Shown one piece after another: positions 36,304-45,465 of a stretch of DNA of 64,000 nt. The DNA is from Paracoccus halophilus. GTDB taxonomy: Bacteria; Pseudomonadota; Alphaproteobacteria; Rhodobacterales; Rhodobacteraceae. The first letter of the stretch is position 1, and each line of letters begins with the position of its first letter. Position numbers and translations under genes: made by a program. Where the stretch lies: NCBI RefSeq assembly GCF_000763905.1, contig NZ_JRKN01000007.1, positions 1 to 64,000 of the forward strand, given 5' to 3'. The notes beneath the pieces were generated by a model. The model was not told the origin of the DNA. It did not search any database and worked only from the letters and a program-made list of their open reading frames with translations.

Positions 36304-37421
36304 CCATCCTCCAGTTGCAACAAGGCCCCAAGGGCAAAGAGCAGCGCCACGATCGGCGGCGCCCAGCCGGCCAGCGCCGCGGGAATGCCGCCATTGTCGC
36401 CCAGAACCTGCGCCAGGTTGCGCAAAAAGAACAGCCCGATCCCGCAGATGAAGGCCGCCAGCACCAGGATGCCGGCCTTGCGGCCACGCATATGGCGCAT
36501 GGTAAAGACGGCTGCGATGGCGACCATGGCGGCCATCAGCAGCGGCCGGGCCAGTTCCATCTGGAACCAGACCTTGTGGCGCAGCGCGGAAAAGCCCGCG
36601 CGCTCGAGCCCGCGGATAAAGGCCGGCAACTGCCAGACCGGGATCGCCTCGGGCTTGCCAAAACTGTCGCGGATGCGGTCGGCGGTCAGATCGGTGGGTA
36701 GCTCCAGCGTCGGCGCGGTGCGGGCCATGGCCTCGGGGTTGGGCTGGGTCAGCGGCCATTCCTTGGTGTCGGTCAACTGCCAGGCGCCCTGGGTCAGCCG
36801 CGCCTGCGCCGCGTCGATGCGCCGCGTCGGGCCGATCTCGGGGGCAAAGACCATGAAGGTCGCGTCATAAAGCGTCGTCGCATCGGGGCTGGCGCGGCTG
36901 GCGCGGATCACCACCTGCCCCGAGGCCTCGGTTCCGTCGCGGCCGCGCATCGGCAGCGCCTGGCGCATCCAGACGGCATTGTCGCCCAGGCTGACGGTCT
37001 GGCCGCCGCTGCTTTTCAGCTGTGCCACGGCATCGTCGTAGCGCTTGGAGGTGGCGGCGACCATCGGGTTCATGACCGCCACCGACAGCATGCCGAGCAG
37101 CGCCGCCGTCACCGCCGGCGCCGCCAGCACCCGGATGCCCGAGCGGCCCGCCGCCCGGATCGCCACCAGTTCCGAGCTGCGCGACAGGTTGAGAAACAGC
37201 GCGATCCCGGCCAGAACCGTCATCAGCGGCATGATCGAGTAAAAGCTGGCGGTGATGTTCAGAAGCGACAGGACCGCCGCCCCGGACAGGCCGATATTCT
37301 CGTCGGAAAAGCGTCGGATCTGTTCGACGATGTCGATCAGGAACAGGATGGCGCCGAAAATTGCCGCGATGATGATGAAGGTGCGCAGGAAACGCCGCGC
37401 GACAAAGACCGACAGGATCAT
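36300..37421 (-). CDS. lptG: LPS export ABC transporter permease LptG
   Basis: Inner-membrane permease that, with LptF and LptB, extracts LPS for transport. 373 residues with YjgP/YjgQ topology: about three helices at each end (FVARRFLRTFIIIAAIFGAILFL... and PLLMAAMVAIAAVFTMRH...GILVLAAFICGIGLFFLRN) around a periplasmic beta-jellyroll. ATG 37421 overlaps the lptF stop as ATGA. lptB is not in the window. Confidence 0.95.
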   Translation of the reverse strand: MILSVFVARRFLRTFIIIAAIFGAILFLIDIVEQIRRFSDENIGLSGAAVLSLLNITASFYSIMPLMTVLAGIALFLNLSRSSELVAIRAAGRSGIRVLAAPAVTAALLGMLSVAVMNPMVAATSKRYDDAVAQLKSSGGQTVSLGDNAVWMRQALPMRGRDGTEASGQVVIRASRASPDATTLYDATFMVFAPEIGPTRRIDAAQARLTQGAWQLTDTKEWPLTQPNPEAMARTAPTLELPTDLTADRIRDSFGKPEAIPVWQLPAFIRGLERAGFSALRHKVWFQMELARPLLMAAMVAIAAVFTMRHMRGRKAGILVLAAFICGIGLFFLRNLAQVLGDNGGIPAALAGWAPPIVALLFALGALLQLEDG

Positions 37422-38566
37422 GATCCGTCCCCCGCTGCGGGCGCTGCGGCCGCGCCTTTTCGCAGTCGTCGCGGTTTTGCCGCGACCCACAGGATCGTGG
37501 CGCAGATCGCCGCGCCCACCAGCGGCGGCAGATAGATCAGCGGCCAGCGCGTGGCATTCTGCGCGACCTGGCTTTCCGCCGCGGTGCCCAGAAACTGCAC
37601 CAGGATCAGCGCGACGACCGCCCAGATCACCTGTTTCCAGACGCCGAAGCGGCTGTAGCCGCCGATCAGCAGCATGGCAAAGCCCAGAAGCGCCGCGACC
37701 GGCGACTGAAACGGCTTGGCCAGCCGCTGATGCGCCTCGGCGCGGGCCTTGTCGGCGGTGCTGCCGGTGGCGGCCAGCAATTCGGCATCGGCGCGCATCA
37801 GCTGCGATGTCGAATAGGCGCGCAGGTCGCGATTGCGCGACGAGCCGCCGTCCAGCAGCGTGTCCAGATCATAGGCCAGCTCGCCAAAGCGCGTGACCGA
37901 CAGGCTTTGCCGGCCCCCCGTCTGGCGCAGATTCTGCACCATCCCCTGCATCATCACCAGCCGCGGCCCGTCATCGGTCCTGACCACCAGCGCCTCGGTC
38001 GCGGTATAGGTGGTCTGGTTGTTCGGATCGCGCGCATCCTCAAGAAAGAAATACAGCAGCCGCCCGTCATCGGCGACCTTGCTGATATACAGCGTGACAC
38101 CCGTCACGGGATATTGGAACGCGCCCGCGCGCAAAAACTGCGCGGTAACGTTTTGCGAGATCTCGGCCTGCCGGTCGGCCAGCCGCCCGCGCGCCATCGG
38201 CACCACCGAATGCACCAGGACCGCCACCATCACCCCCACCATCACGCCAAAGGCCAGGACCGGCCGCGCCAGCCGCCAGGGCGATATGCCCGCCGCCTGC
38301 ATCGCGACCAGTTCGGATTCGCTGGCCAGCCGGTTGGTGCCATAGGCGCTGGCGGCGAATGCCGCGATGGGCAGCACGATCGAGATCACCAGCGGCAGGG
38401 TCAGCGCGGTGAATTCCAGCACCACCAGCGCCGTCTGCCCGTCCGAGATCAGATTCTCGAACAGCGACACCGCCCGGTTGATCCAGTAGACCGACACCAG
38501 AACCAGCGCGAAGAACCCGAACAGCGTCAGGAACTGCGACAGGATATAGCGGTCGATGCGGGGCAT
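37418..38566 (-). CDS. lptF: LPS export ABC transporter permease LptF
   Basis: Partner of LptG. 382 residues, starting MPRIDRYILSQFLTLFGFFALVLVSVYW; YjgP/YjgQ family with terminal membrane helices and central jellyroll (YISKVADDGRLLYFFLEDARDPNNQ). TTGAGG lies before ATG 38566. First gene of the operon, divergent from pepA across 125 bp, where the promoters of both must sit. Confidence 0.94.
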   Translation of the reverse strand: MPRIDRYILSQFLTLFGFFALVLVSVYWINRAVSLFENLISDGQTALVVLEFTALTLPLVISIVLPIAAFAASAYGTNRLASESELVAMQAAGISPWRLARPVLAFGVMVGVMVAVLVHSVVPMARGRLADRQAEISQNVTAQFLRAGAFQYPVTGVTLYISKVADDGRLLYFFLEDARDPNNQTTYTATEALVVRTDDGPRLVMMQGMVQNLRQTGGRQSLSVTRFGELAYDLDTLLDGGSSRNRDLRAYSTSQLMRADAELLAATGSTADKARAEAHQRLAKPFQSPVAALLGFAMLLIGGYSRFGVWKQVIWAVVALILVQFLGTAAESQVAQNATRWPLIYLPPLVGAAICATILWVAAKPRRLRKGAAAAPAAGDGS

Positions 38567-38691
38567 GTGCGCCTCAAGGTTCTGATTGTGATTGATTAGC
38601 CGTTGCCGCGCCTTTGGGAAAGCCCCGGCTCTGGTCAAGCGGCGCGCGCCTGTCTAGTTTCTGTCCAATGATCGATGAGAAAGGCGTGACG

Positions 38692-40176
38692 ATGACACAT
38701 CCGGTCGAAATTTCTTTCGCGGCAATGGACATGACGGGGCTGGCCGGGCGCACCGGCCGCATCGCCGTTCTGGTCGCGCGGAATGGCAGGTTGCCGGTGG
38801 GGCTGCCGCGCCCGACGCGCGAGGCGGCGCTGCGCGCGCTGGACTCGCGCGCCTGGAAGGACGCGAAGCCGGGCAAGGCGCTGGAGCTGGCCTTTCCCGC
38901 CGGCCTGCAGGCCGAGGCGCTGCAACTGGTCAACCTGCCGCGCGACGCCGATGTCGCGACCGCGCGCAAGGCCGGGGCCAGCATCGGCGCGGCGCTGGAC
39001 AAGTCGGACCTGCTGGTGATCGCCGACAACCATCCGCGCGCCTCGGATGTGGCCCAGGGGCTGGCGCTGCGGGCCTATGATTTCTCGGCCTACAAGTCGC
39101 GCAAGCCCGGCGAGGACGAGAATGCGCCGAAGCGCGGCCGCGTCGGCTTCATGCACAAGGATCCCGAAGGGCTGGGCCGCGCCGCCACCGACGGCGCCGC
39201 CGTGACCGAAGGGGTGTTCTTTACCCGCGATCTGGTCAACGAGCCGGCGAATGTCCTGACCACCGGCGATTTCGCCGACCGCCTGCTGGCCATGCGCGAA
39301 CTGGGCCTTGAGGTCGAGGTGCTGGATGAGGACGAACTGGCGAAACTGGGCATGCGCGCGCTGCTGGGCGTCGGGCGGGGCTCGGAAAGCCCGTCCAAGG
39401 TCGTGGTGATGCGCTGGAACGGCGGCCCGAAGGACCAGGCGCCGCTGGCGCTGGTCGGCAAGGGCGTGATGTTCGACAGCGGCGGCATTTCCATCAAGCC
39501 CGCCGCCGGCATGGAAGAGATGACCATGGATATGGGCGGCGCGGGCGTCGTCGCGGGCGTCTTGCGCACGCTGGCCCTGCGCCGCGCCAAGGCCAATGTC
39601 GTGGGGCTGGTCGGGCTGGTCGAGAACATGCCCGACGGCCGCGCGCAGCGCCCCGGCGATATCGTGAAATCCATGAAGGGCGACACGATCGAGGTGATCA
39701 ATACCGATGCCGAGGGGCGGCTGGTGCTGGCCGATGTGCTCTGGTACGCGCAGGACCGCTTCAAGCCGGCGGCGGTGATCGATCTGGCGACGCTGACCGG
39801 GGCGGTGATCATTGCCCTGGGGCATGAGAATGCCGGGCTGTTCGCCAATGACGACGCGCTGGCCGAGGCGGTGCTGAAGGCCGCCCAAGCCGAGGGCGAG
39901 GGCGCCTGGCGCCTGCCTCTGGGCGCGGCCTATGACAAGCAGATCGATTCGCGGCTGGCGGATGTCAAGAATACCGGCGGCCGCCCGGCCGGCTCGATCA
40001 CCGCGGCGCAGTTCCTGCAGCGCTTCATCGCCGAGGGCACGCCCTGGGCGCATCTGGACATCGCCGGCGTGGCCCTGCCGCCCGCAGCCACCACATTCGC
40101 GCCGAAAGGGGCGACGGGCTGGGGCGTGATGACGCTGGACCGGCTGGTGCGCGATCGCTACGAGGCCAAGGGCTGA
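38692..40176 (+). CDS. pepA: Leucyl (M17) aminopeptidase PepA
   Basis: Di-metal cytosolic aminopeptidase. 494 residues; catalytic and metal motifs LVGKGVMFDSGGISIKPA, MDMGGAGVVAG, and NTDAEGRLVLADVL, the M17 signature. ATG 38692 (MTHPVEISF) preferred to upstream frame starts. Its stop overlaps the holC start by one base (TGATG), as in many proteobacteria where pepA precedes holC. Confidence 0.97.
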   Translation: MTHPVEISFAAMDMTGLAGRTGRIAVLVARNGRLPVGLPRPTREAALRALDSRAWKDAKPGKALELAFPAGLQAEALQLVNLPRDADVATARKAGASIGAALDKSDLLVIADNHPRASDVAQGLALRAYDFSAYKSRKPGEDENAPKRGRVGFMHKDPEGLGRAATDGAAVTEGVFFTRDLVNEPANVLTTGDFADRLLAMRELGLEVEVLDEDELAKLGMRALLGVGRGSESPSKVVVMRWNGGPKDQAPLALVGKGVMFDSGGISIKPAAGMEEMTMDMGGAGVVAGVLRTLALRRAKANVVGLVGLVENMPDGRAQRPGDIVKSMKGDTIEVINTDAEGRLVLADVLWYAQDRFKPAAVIDLATLTGAVIIALGHENAGLFANDDALAEAVLKAAQAEGEGAWRLPLGAAYDKQIDSRLADVKNTGGRPAGSITAAQFLQRFIAEGTPWAHLDIAGVALPPAATTFAPKGATGWGVMTLDRLVRDRYEAKG

Positions 40177-40625
40177 TGGGCTCGGCCCTGTTCTATCACC
40201 TGACCCGCTCGGGGCCGGGGCAGCTTTTGCCGATGCTGATCGGCAAGAGCCTGCAGGCCGGCTGGCGGGTCGAGCTGCGGGGCAGGCACCGGGCGCGCCA
40301 GGAGGCGCTGGACGAGGCGCTTTGGCAGGGCGAGGGCTTCCTGCCCCATGGTCTGGCCGGCGGTCCGCATGACGCGCGCCAGCCGGTCCTGCTGACCAGC
40401 GAGGGGCAGGTCGCGGCCAATGCGCCGCGCTGCCTGATCGCGCTGGACGGGGCCGAGGTCGCGGGCGCGGAATGCGACGGGCTGGAGCGCGCCTGCATCG
40501 TATTCGACGGCAACGATCCCGACGCGCTGGAGCGCGCCCGCGCGCAATGGCGGGCGCTGAAGGATGCCGGCGTGGCTGCCGAATACTGGTCCGAGGCCGG
40601 CGGCCGCTGGGAACGCAGGCAATAG
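40176..40625 (+). CDS. holC: DNA polymerase III chi subunit
   Basis: Clamp-loader accessory that binds SSB. 149 residues; FYHLTRSGPGQLLPMLIGKSLQAGWRVEL, LDEALWQGEGFLPHGLAGG and QPVLLTSEG are the conserved HolC segments. Translationally coupled to pepA. Confidence 0.95.
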   Translation: MGSALFYHLTRSGPGQLLPMLIGKSLQAGWRVELRGRHRARQEALDEALWQGEGFLPHGLAGGPHDARQPVLLTSEGQVAANAPRCLIALDGAEVAGAECDGLERACIVFDGNDPDALERARAQWRALKDAGVAAEYWSEAGGRWERRQ

Positions 40626-40671
40626 CCGCCTTGCCCGGCCGGATACCGGCGGCCGGACGCGGGCGCCCGGA

Positions 40672-40875
40672 TCAGTCGTCAAGGACGAAGGTCACCATCA
40701 TGTTGACGCGGTAGCGGGTGATCTGGCCGTCGCCGCAATCGACGGATTGCTCCTTGATCCAGGCACTGACGACATTGCGCAGCGTCTCGTTGGCGCGCTT
40801 GACGCCCTGCTTGACGGCATCCTCGAAGCTGACATCCGAGGCGGCGGAAATTTCGGTAACCCGGGCAATGCTCAT
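40672..40875 (-). CDS. Dodecin-family flavin-binding protein
   Basis: 67-residue dodecin: SIARVTEISAASDVSFEDAVKQGVKRANETLRNV (helix and flavin-stacking region) and strand TRYRVNMMVTFVLDD. Dodecins form hollow dodecamers that store or buffer flavins. CAGGAGGT precedes ATG 40875. Confidence 0.93.
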   Translation of the reverse strand: MSIARVTEISAASDVSFEDAVKQGVKRANETLRNVVSAWIKEQSVDCGDGQITRYRVNMMVTFVLDD

Positions 40876-40968
40876 CGTGACCTCCTGTGGTGACATGCCC
40901 GGACCAACGCGGAACCCCGGGGCCGGGGTTCCATGCCGCGATTCCGGATGGCGCGCCCGGGCGGGCGC

Positions 40969-41544
40969 TCAGCGTTCCAGGATCAGCACGCTGTCCTCGA
41001 TGCTGACTCGGGCAAAGCGTGACAGGTAGGACATGCCCATCAGCGATTCATCCAGATCGGCACGCAGCACCATGGCCGGCACGCGCGCGTCACGAATATC
41101 GCCGATGGTGACCGATTCCAGCCGGACCGGCGCCGTCTCGACAATGCCGTTCGCGGTCCTTGCCTGGCCGATATAGGCCAGATCGTCGAGATCTATCCCC
41201 ACGCGTTCGGCATCGCGGGGGCCAAGCGCGATGCTGCTGGCGCCGGTATCGACGACGAAGCGGATGGCGATGTCATTGACCCGCGCGGTCAGCCGGTAAT
41301 GGCCGTCATTGCCGACCGGCACCTCGATCCGGCCGCCCGCCAGGACGCGTTCGCGCGGGGCGACGGCATTGCGGATCTCGGGCCACAGCCCGGCCAGCGC
41401 GATGGCGCCCAGAAAGATCAGCCCCCAGGCGGCCGCCATGCGCAGGGTCCGGCCCGGGCGTTCGCGCAACTCGACCAGCAGAAAGCCGCCCACCGCGACC
41501 AGCAGCAGCGCCAGATAGGCAAAGCGGGCGAACTGATCCCCCAT
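40969..41544 (-). CDS. Membrane-anchored retroviral-type aspartic protease (TIGR02281-like)
   Basis: 191 residues. Two hydrophobic helices at about 7-25 and 37-56 (FAYLALLLVAVGGFLLVEL; AAAWGLIFLGAIALAGLW), then a single clan AA pepsin-like lobe with FVVDTGASSIALGPRDAERVG (catalytic Asp in DTGA) and the C-terminal LMGMSYLSRFARVSIEDSVLIL. Probably dimerises at the membrane, active side in the periplasm. ATG overlaps the marC stop as ATGA. Confidence 0.9.
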   Translation of the reverse strand: MGDQFARFAYLALLLVAVGGFLLVELRERPGRTLRMAAAWGLIFLGAIALAGLWPEIRNAVAPRERVLAGGRIEVPVGNDGHYRLTARVNDIAIRFVVDTGASSIALGPRDAERVGIDLDDLAYIGQARTANGIVETAPVRLESVTIGDIRDARVPAMVLRADLDESLMGMSYLSRFARVSIEDSVLILER

Positions 41545-42155
41545 CAGAACAGCCCCGTCCCCTTGAGACCGTCGATCACGAACTGGATCGACAGCGCGGC
41601 CAGCAGCATCCCGAACAGCCGGGTCAGCACCATGGTTCCGGTCCGGCCCAGCATGTGCGCGATCGGATCGGCCACGGCGAACAGCATCGCGACGATGCCC
41701 AGAACGCTGAACATGACCAGATGGATCATCACCGTGTGGGCGGCGCCGGCATCCTGCCCGACCAGCAGGATCATCGTGGCCAGCGCGCCGGGGCCGGCCA
41801 GCAGCGGCGTCGCCAGAGGAAAGACCGAAGGGTCGTCCTCGTCGCCGGGGGTCTGCCCCTCGCGGCGTTCGGTCCGGCGCTCGAACAGCATGTCGAGCGC
41901 GGTCAGGAACAGCAGCATGCCGCCGGCGATGCGAAAGGCCGGCAACGAGATGCCGATACCCGCGAGGATCGATTCGCCCGCCAGCCCGAACAGCGTCAGC
42001 AGCGCCGCCGCGATGGCCAGCGCCCGCCAGCCGATTCGGCGCCGCTTTTGCGGCGTCATGCCGCGGGTCAGCGCAATGAACAGCGGTGCCAGCCCGATCG
42101 GGTCGATCACGACAAAGAGCGTGACAAAGGCGCTGATGATCTGGGTGCTCTCCAT
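41544..42155 (-). CDS. MarC-family integral membrane protein
   Basis: 203 residues, about six membrane helices, starting MESTQIISAFVTLFVVIDPIGLAPLFIALTRGM, the MarC signature, with the repeat LATMILLVGQDAGAAHTVMIHL. Function unsettled; the family was once thought linked to antibiotic resistance. Coupled to the aspartic protease gene by ATGA. Confidence 0.93.
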   Translation of the reverse strand: MESTQIISAFVTLFVVIDPIGLAPLFIALTRGMTPQKRRRIGWRALAIAAALLTLFGLAGESILAGIGISLPAFRIAGGMLLFLTALDMLFERRTERREGQTPGDEDDPSVFPLATPLLAGPGALATMILLVGQDAGAAHTVMIHLVMFSVLGIVAMLFAVADPIAHMLGRTGTMVLTRLFGMLLAALSIQFVIDGLKGTGLF

Positions 42156-42250
42156 GATTACGATATATCGCGCGGTTTTCCGGGGAAGAAAAGAACCGCG
42201 CCGGCCAACGGCGCCAGCTTCGCCGATGGGCGGCGGCCCGTGTTTGGCCT

Positions 42251-42279
42251 TTGCATTGGGCGCGGCGAATCCCTAGATA
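42251..42279 (+). promoter_or_regulatory. Probable promoter of tatABC
   Basis: TTGCAT - 17 bp - TAGATA, about 43 bp before the tatA ATG. Confidence 0.55.
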
Positions 42280-42321
42280 AGGCCCATCAACGCCGGTTCC
42301 GCCGGCAAGGGAGTGTAAAAG

Positions 42322-42600
42322 ATGCTGAACAATATCGGCCTTCCCGGCCTTTTGCTGATCGCGGTGGTCGTGCTGGTGCTTTTCGGGCGCGGCAAGGTCT
42401 CGTCGCTGATGGGCGAGGTGGGCAAGGGCATCACCGCCTTCAGGAAGGGCGTGAAGGACGGCGCCGAGGAATATGACAACGCCGCCAATGAGGCGAAAAA
42501 GCCGATCGCTCAGGCCCCGGCCGAGGATGCCGCGAAGGCGCGTGATCAGGCCGACGAGGCGCTGCGCGACGTGACGCCGCGCGACGGCGACCGTTCGTAA
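42322..42600 (+). CDS. tatA: Twin-arginine translocase subunit TatA
   Basis: 92 residues; N-terminal helix [39 protein letters not shown] with the FGRGK hinge, then an amphipathic helix and charged tail. Forms the pore for folded proteins. AAGGGAG upstream of ATG. Confidence 0.96.
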   Translation: MLNNIGLPGLLLIAVVVLVLFGRGKVSSLMGEVGKGITAFRKGVKDGAEEYDNAANEAKKPIAQAPAEDAAKARDQADEALRDVTPRDGDRS

Positions 42601-42618
42601 TCCGCGCGGGACGCCGAA

Positions 42619-43119
42619 ATGCTGGATATCGGCTGGAGCGAGCTGCTGCTGATCGGCGTGGTGGCGCTGATCGTGGTCGGGCCCCGGGACCTGCCGCATC
42701 TGTTTCATTCGCTGGGCCGGATCACGGCCCGGGCGCGGGCCATGGCGCGCGAATTCTCCAGCGCCATGGAGGACGCCGCCCGCACCAGCGGCATTGACGA
42801 TGCCACCAAGACGCTGCGCGATGTGAAATCCCTGACCTCGAAGAAATCGCTGGGGCTGGACGCGCTGGACCGCGCCGCCGACCGGTTCGAGAAATGGGAC
42901 CCGAAGCTGCCCGCGCGCAACGACCCGGCCCCGGCCGATCCGGGGCAGGCGGGACCGCTGCCGGCGGATAGCCAGACACCCGCCAGCGCGCTGCCCGCTG
43001 GGTCGGGCGCAGAGCCGGCCGCAGAGACCGGCGCCGCCCCCTTGCCGCCGGCCCCCGAACACGAACCCGGTCAGCGCCGCCTGCATGCGGTGCGCCGGTC
43101 AGATACGAAAGACCGCTGA
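42619..43119 (+). CDS. tatB: Twin-arginine translocase subunit TatB
   Basis: 166 residues; MLDIGWSELLLIGVVALIVVGPRDLPHLFHSLGR with the early Glu and GPRDLP hinge that distinguish TatB, amphipathic helix, then a Pro/Ala/Glu-rich tail. Ends exactly where tatC begins. Confidence 0.96.
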   Translation: MLDIGWSELLLIGVVALIVVGPRDLPHLFHSLGRITARARAMAREFSSAMEDAARTSGIDDATKTLRDVKSLTSKKSLGLDALDRAADRFEKWDPKLPARNDPAPADPGQAGPLPADSQTPASALPAGSGAEPAAETGAAPLPPAPEHEPGQRRLHAVRRSDTKDR

Positions 43120-43959
43120 GTGTCCGCCAATCCCAAGCGTCCCGACGATATCGACGACAGCTCGGCCCCGTTGATCGAACATCTGGCCGAGTTGCGCACC
43201 CGGCTGATCTGGTCGGTGCTGGCCTTCGTCGTGGCGATGGTCCTGTGCTATACGGTCTGGAACCCGATCTATAATTTCCTGACCCGCCCGATCTGCACCG
43301 CGCTGGAGGGGCGCGGCCAGGAATGCGGGTTGATCCTGCTGAAGCTGCAGGAGGGGTTCTTCGTCGCCATCCAGATTTCCTTTCTGGGCGGCTTCGTCCT
43401 GGCCTTTCCGGTGATCGCCTATCAGATGTGGCGCTTTGTGGCGCCGGGGCTCTATCGCAGCGAAAAGGCCGCCTTCCTGCCCTTTCTGGTCGCCTCGCCG
43501 GCAATGATGTTTCTGGGCGCGGCATTCGCCTATTATGTCATCCTGCCCATGGCCTATGACTTTTTCCTGGGCTTCCAGCAGGGACCGATGGCGCTGCCCG
43601 GAGATCCCGGGGCAGAGGTCGAGAACAATGCGCTGGCGGGCATCGTGTTCCAGGGCTCGGTCAGCGAATATCTGACCCTGACCACCAAGTTCATCCTGGC
43701 CTTCGGCATCTCGTTCCAGCTGCCGGTGGCGCTGACACTGATGGGCAAGGCCGGGCTGGTCTCTGCCGAGGGGCTTGGCAGCGTGCGCAAATATGCGGTG
43801 CTGGTGATCCTCGTCATGGCGGCCATTGTCACGCCGCCCGATGTGATCAGCCAGGTCGTGCTGTTCACCGTGGTCTACGGGCTTTACGAGGTCTCGATCC
43901 AGCTTGTCGCGCGGATCGAGCGCAGACGCGCCCGCGAAGAACAGGAAGCCGATGTCTAG
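43120..43959 (+). CDS. tatC: Twin-arginine translocase subunit TatC
   Basis: 279 residues with six membrane helices; [21 protein letters not shown] is the receptor N-terminus and [17 protein letters not shown] the conserved loop with the Glu. GTG start directly abuts the tatB stop. Overlaps the DUF815 gene by 8 bp. Confidence 0.96.
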   Translation: MSANPKRPDDIDDSSAPLIEHLAELRTRLIWSVLAFVVAMVLCYTVWNPIYNFLTRPICTALEGRGQECGLILLKLQEGFFVAIQISFLGGFVLAFPVIAYQMWRFVAPGLYRSEKAAFLPFLVASPAMMFLGAAFAYYVILPMAYDFFLGFQQGPMALPGDPGAEVENNALAGIVFQGSVSEYLTLTTKFILAFGISFQLPVALTLMGKAGLVSAEGLGSVRKYAVLVILVMAAIVTPPDVISQVVLFTVVYGLYEVSIQLVARIERRRAREEQEADV

Positions 43960-44794
43960 GAAGGTTCTGACCCGCATTGCCGAGGCGCTTGAGCGGATGT
44001 CGCCGCCCGCCGCGCCCGAAGCCTCGTTCTCCGAGGCAAGCGCCTATATCTGGCAGCCCGACCCGGACCGGCTGGAGCCGGTCGGCACGGTGAACCGCGT
44101 CGATCTGGTGCAGCTGATCGGCATCGACCGCTCCAAGGACACGCTGCTCGCCAATACGCTGCAATTCGCGCGCGGCCATGCGGCCAATAACGCGCTACTT
44201 TGGGGCGCGCGGGGGATGGGCAAATCCTCGCTGGTCAAGGCCGTCCATGCCGAGGCCGTGGCGCAGGGCCTGCCGCTGGTGCTGGTCGAGATCGCGCGCG
44301 AGGATCTGGGCTCGGTCGGGCGGCTGCTGGCCATTCTGGGCCGCGCCAGGGACCGGCGTTTCCTGCTGTTTTCGGACGATCTGTCCTTCAGCCATGACGA
44401 TACGCAGTACAAATCGCTGAAAGCGGTGCTGGATGGCGGGATCAGCGGCCGGCCGGCGAATGTGATCCTTTATGCGACCTCGAACCGGCGCCACCTGATG
44501 CCGCGCGACATGATCGACAACGAACGCTCGACCGCGATCCATCCCGGCGAGGCGGTCGAGGAAAAGGTCTCGCTGTCTGATCGCTTCGGGCTGTGGCTGG
44601 GCTTTCACCCCTGCAGCCAGGACGAATACCTGGCCATGGTGCGCGGCTATTGCGACGCCTACGGCGTGGTAATCGGGGACGAACAACTGCGCGCCGAGGC
44701 GATCGAATGGCAGGCGACGCGCGGCGCGCGTTCCGGCCGGGTGGCCTGGCAGTTCTTTACCGATCTGGCGGGGCGCAGCGGCATCTCGGTCTGA
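43952..44794 (+). CDS. DUF815-family AAA ATPase
   Basis: 280 residues; Walker [12 protein letters not shown], Walker [11 protein letters not shown], sensor [31 protein letters not shown] arginine-finger segment: the DUF815 layout. Role unknown. Its start overlaps the tatC stop, so it is translated with the Tat operon; a Tat link is only contextual. Confidence 0.92.
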   Translation: MSRKVLTRIAEALERMSPPAAPEASFSEASAYIWQPDPDRLEPVGTVNRVDLVQLIGIDRSKDTLLANTLQFARGHAANNALLWGARGMGKSSLVKAVHAEAVAQGLPLVLVEIAREDLGSVGRLLAILGRARDRRFLLFSDDLSFSHDDTQYKSLKAVLDGGISGRPANVILYATSNRRHLMPRDMIDNERSTAIHPGEAVEEKVSLSDRFGLWLGFHPCSQDEYLAMVRGYCDAYGVVIGDEQLRAEAIEWQATRGARSGRVAWQFFTDLAGRSGISV

Positions 44795-44807
44795 GCCGCG
44801 GCGGGCT

Positions 44808-45368
44808 TCAGCGATCGCGTCTCAGGCTTTCCAGCCTGTCGCGCAGCCTTGTCAGCATGCGGCTGGACCAGGGCAGGAAGATATAGCTGATCAGCCCGAC
44901 ATTGACCGAAATCGTAAGCACATAGCGCAGGGCCGGCGGAAAGCTGTCAGGCAGCACGAAATCCGCTATCCGGTTCAGCACCCCGGACAGAAGGATGATC
45001 CAGAAGATCAGCACCAGCACGATCTCGATCCGGGTCACCTTCGATTGCGGATGCAGCAGAACCGAGAAATCGTCGAAGCCGGTATGTTTCGTGCTTTCAT
45101 GCGGATGCCTGTCGATTTCGGCGATGAGCCGGTTTCGCAGCTCGGAGTTTTCCCAATTGTCGAGATTGGTCTGCGAATCGAAGGCAAAGACGGTGACCAG
45201 TTCGCAGTGATCCTCGACATGCGAAACGCTGTTCTGCTCGCCCAGATAGCCGGGCTGTTCGGCGGCGGCCTCCTGAAGCTGCCTGAGCGATTTCCTGATA
45301 TGCTGCTCGAAATTCCTGTCGAACCGGCGAACGGCGACGGAAAGGACAGGACGCGTATCTTGCGGCAT
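44808..45368 (-). CDS. Antibiotic-biosynthesis-monooxygenase-like protein with two C-terminal TM helices
   Basis: 186 residues. The first ~100 residues (AVRRFDRNFEQHIRKSLRQLQEAA..QPGYLG..., VTVFAFDSQTNLDNWENSELRN) have the dimeric ferredoxin-like ABM pattern; two helices follow (IEIVLVLIFWIILLSGVL and YVLTISVNVGLISYIFLPW). Similar ABM-membrane fusions exist but the substrate is unknown. Convergent with DUF815 (13 bp apart). Confidence 0.8.
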   Translation of the reverse strand: MPQDTRPVLSVAVRRFDRNFEQHIRKSLRQLQEAAAEQPGYLGEQNSVSHVEDHCELVTVFAFDSQTNLDNWENSELRNRLIAEIDRHPHESTKHTGFDDFSVLLHPQSKVTRIEIVLVLIFWIILLSGVLNRIADFVLPDSFPPALRYVLTISVNVGLISYIFLPWSSRMLTRLRDRLESLRRDR

Positions 45369-45465
45369 GAATGGCTCTCTTTCTGCGGGTCGGGCCCTGG
45401 TCGCTGCGATCCGGTCGGCTTGACGGGGGCAGGTATGGCGACCCGCCCCGCCGCATCGCCCGGCC

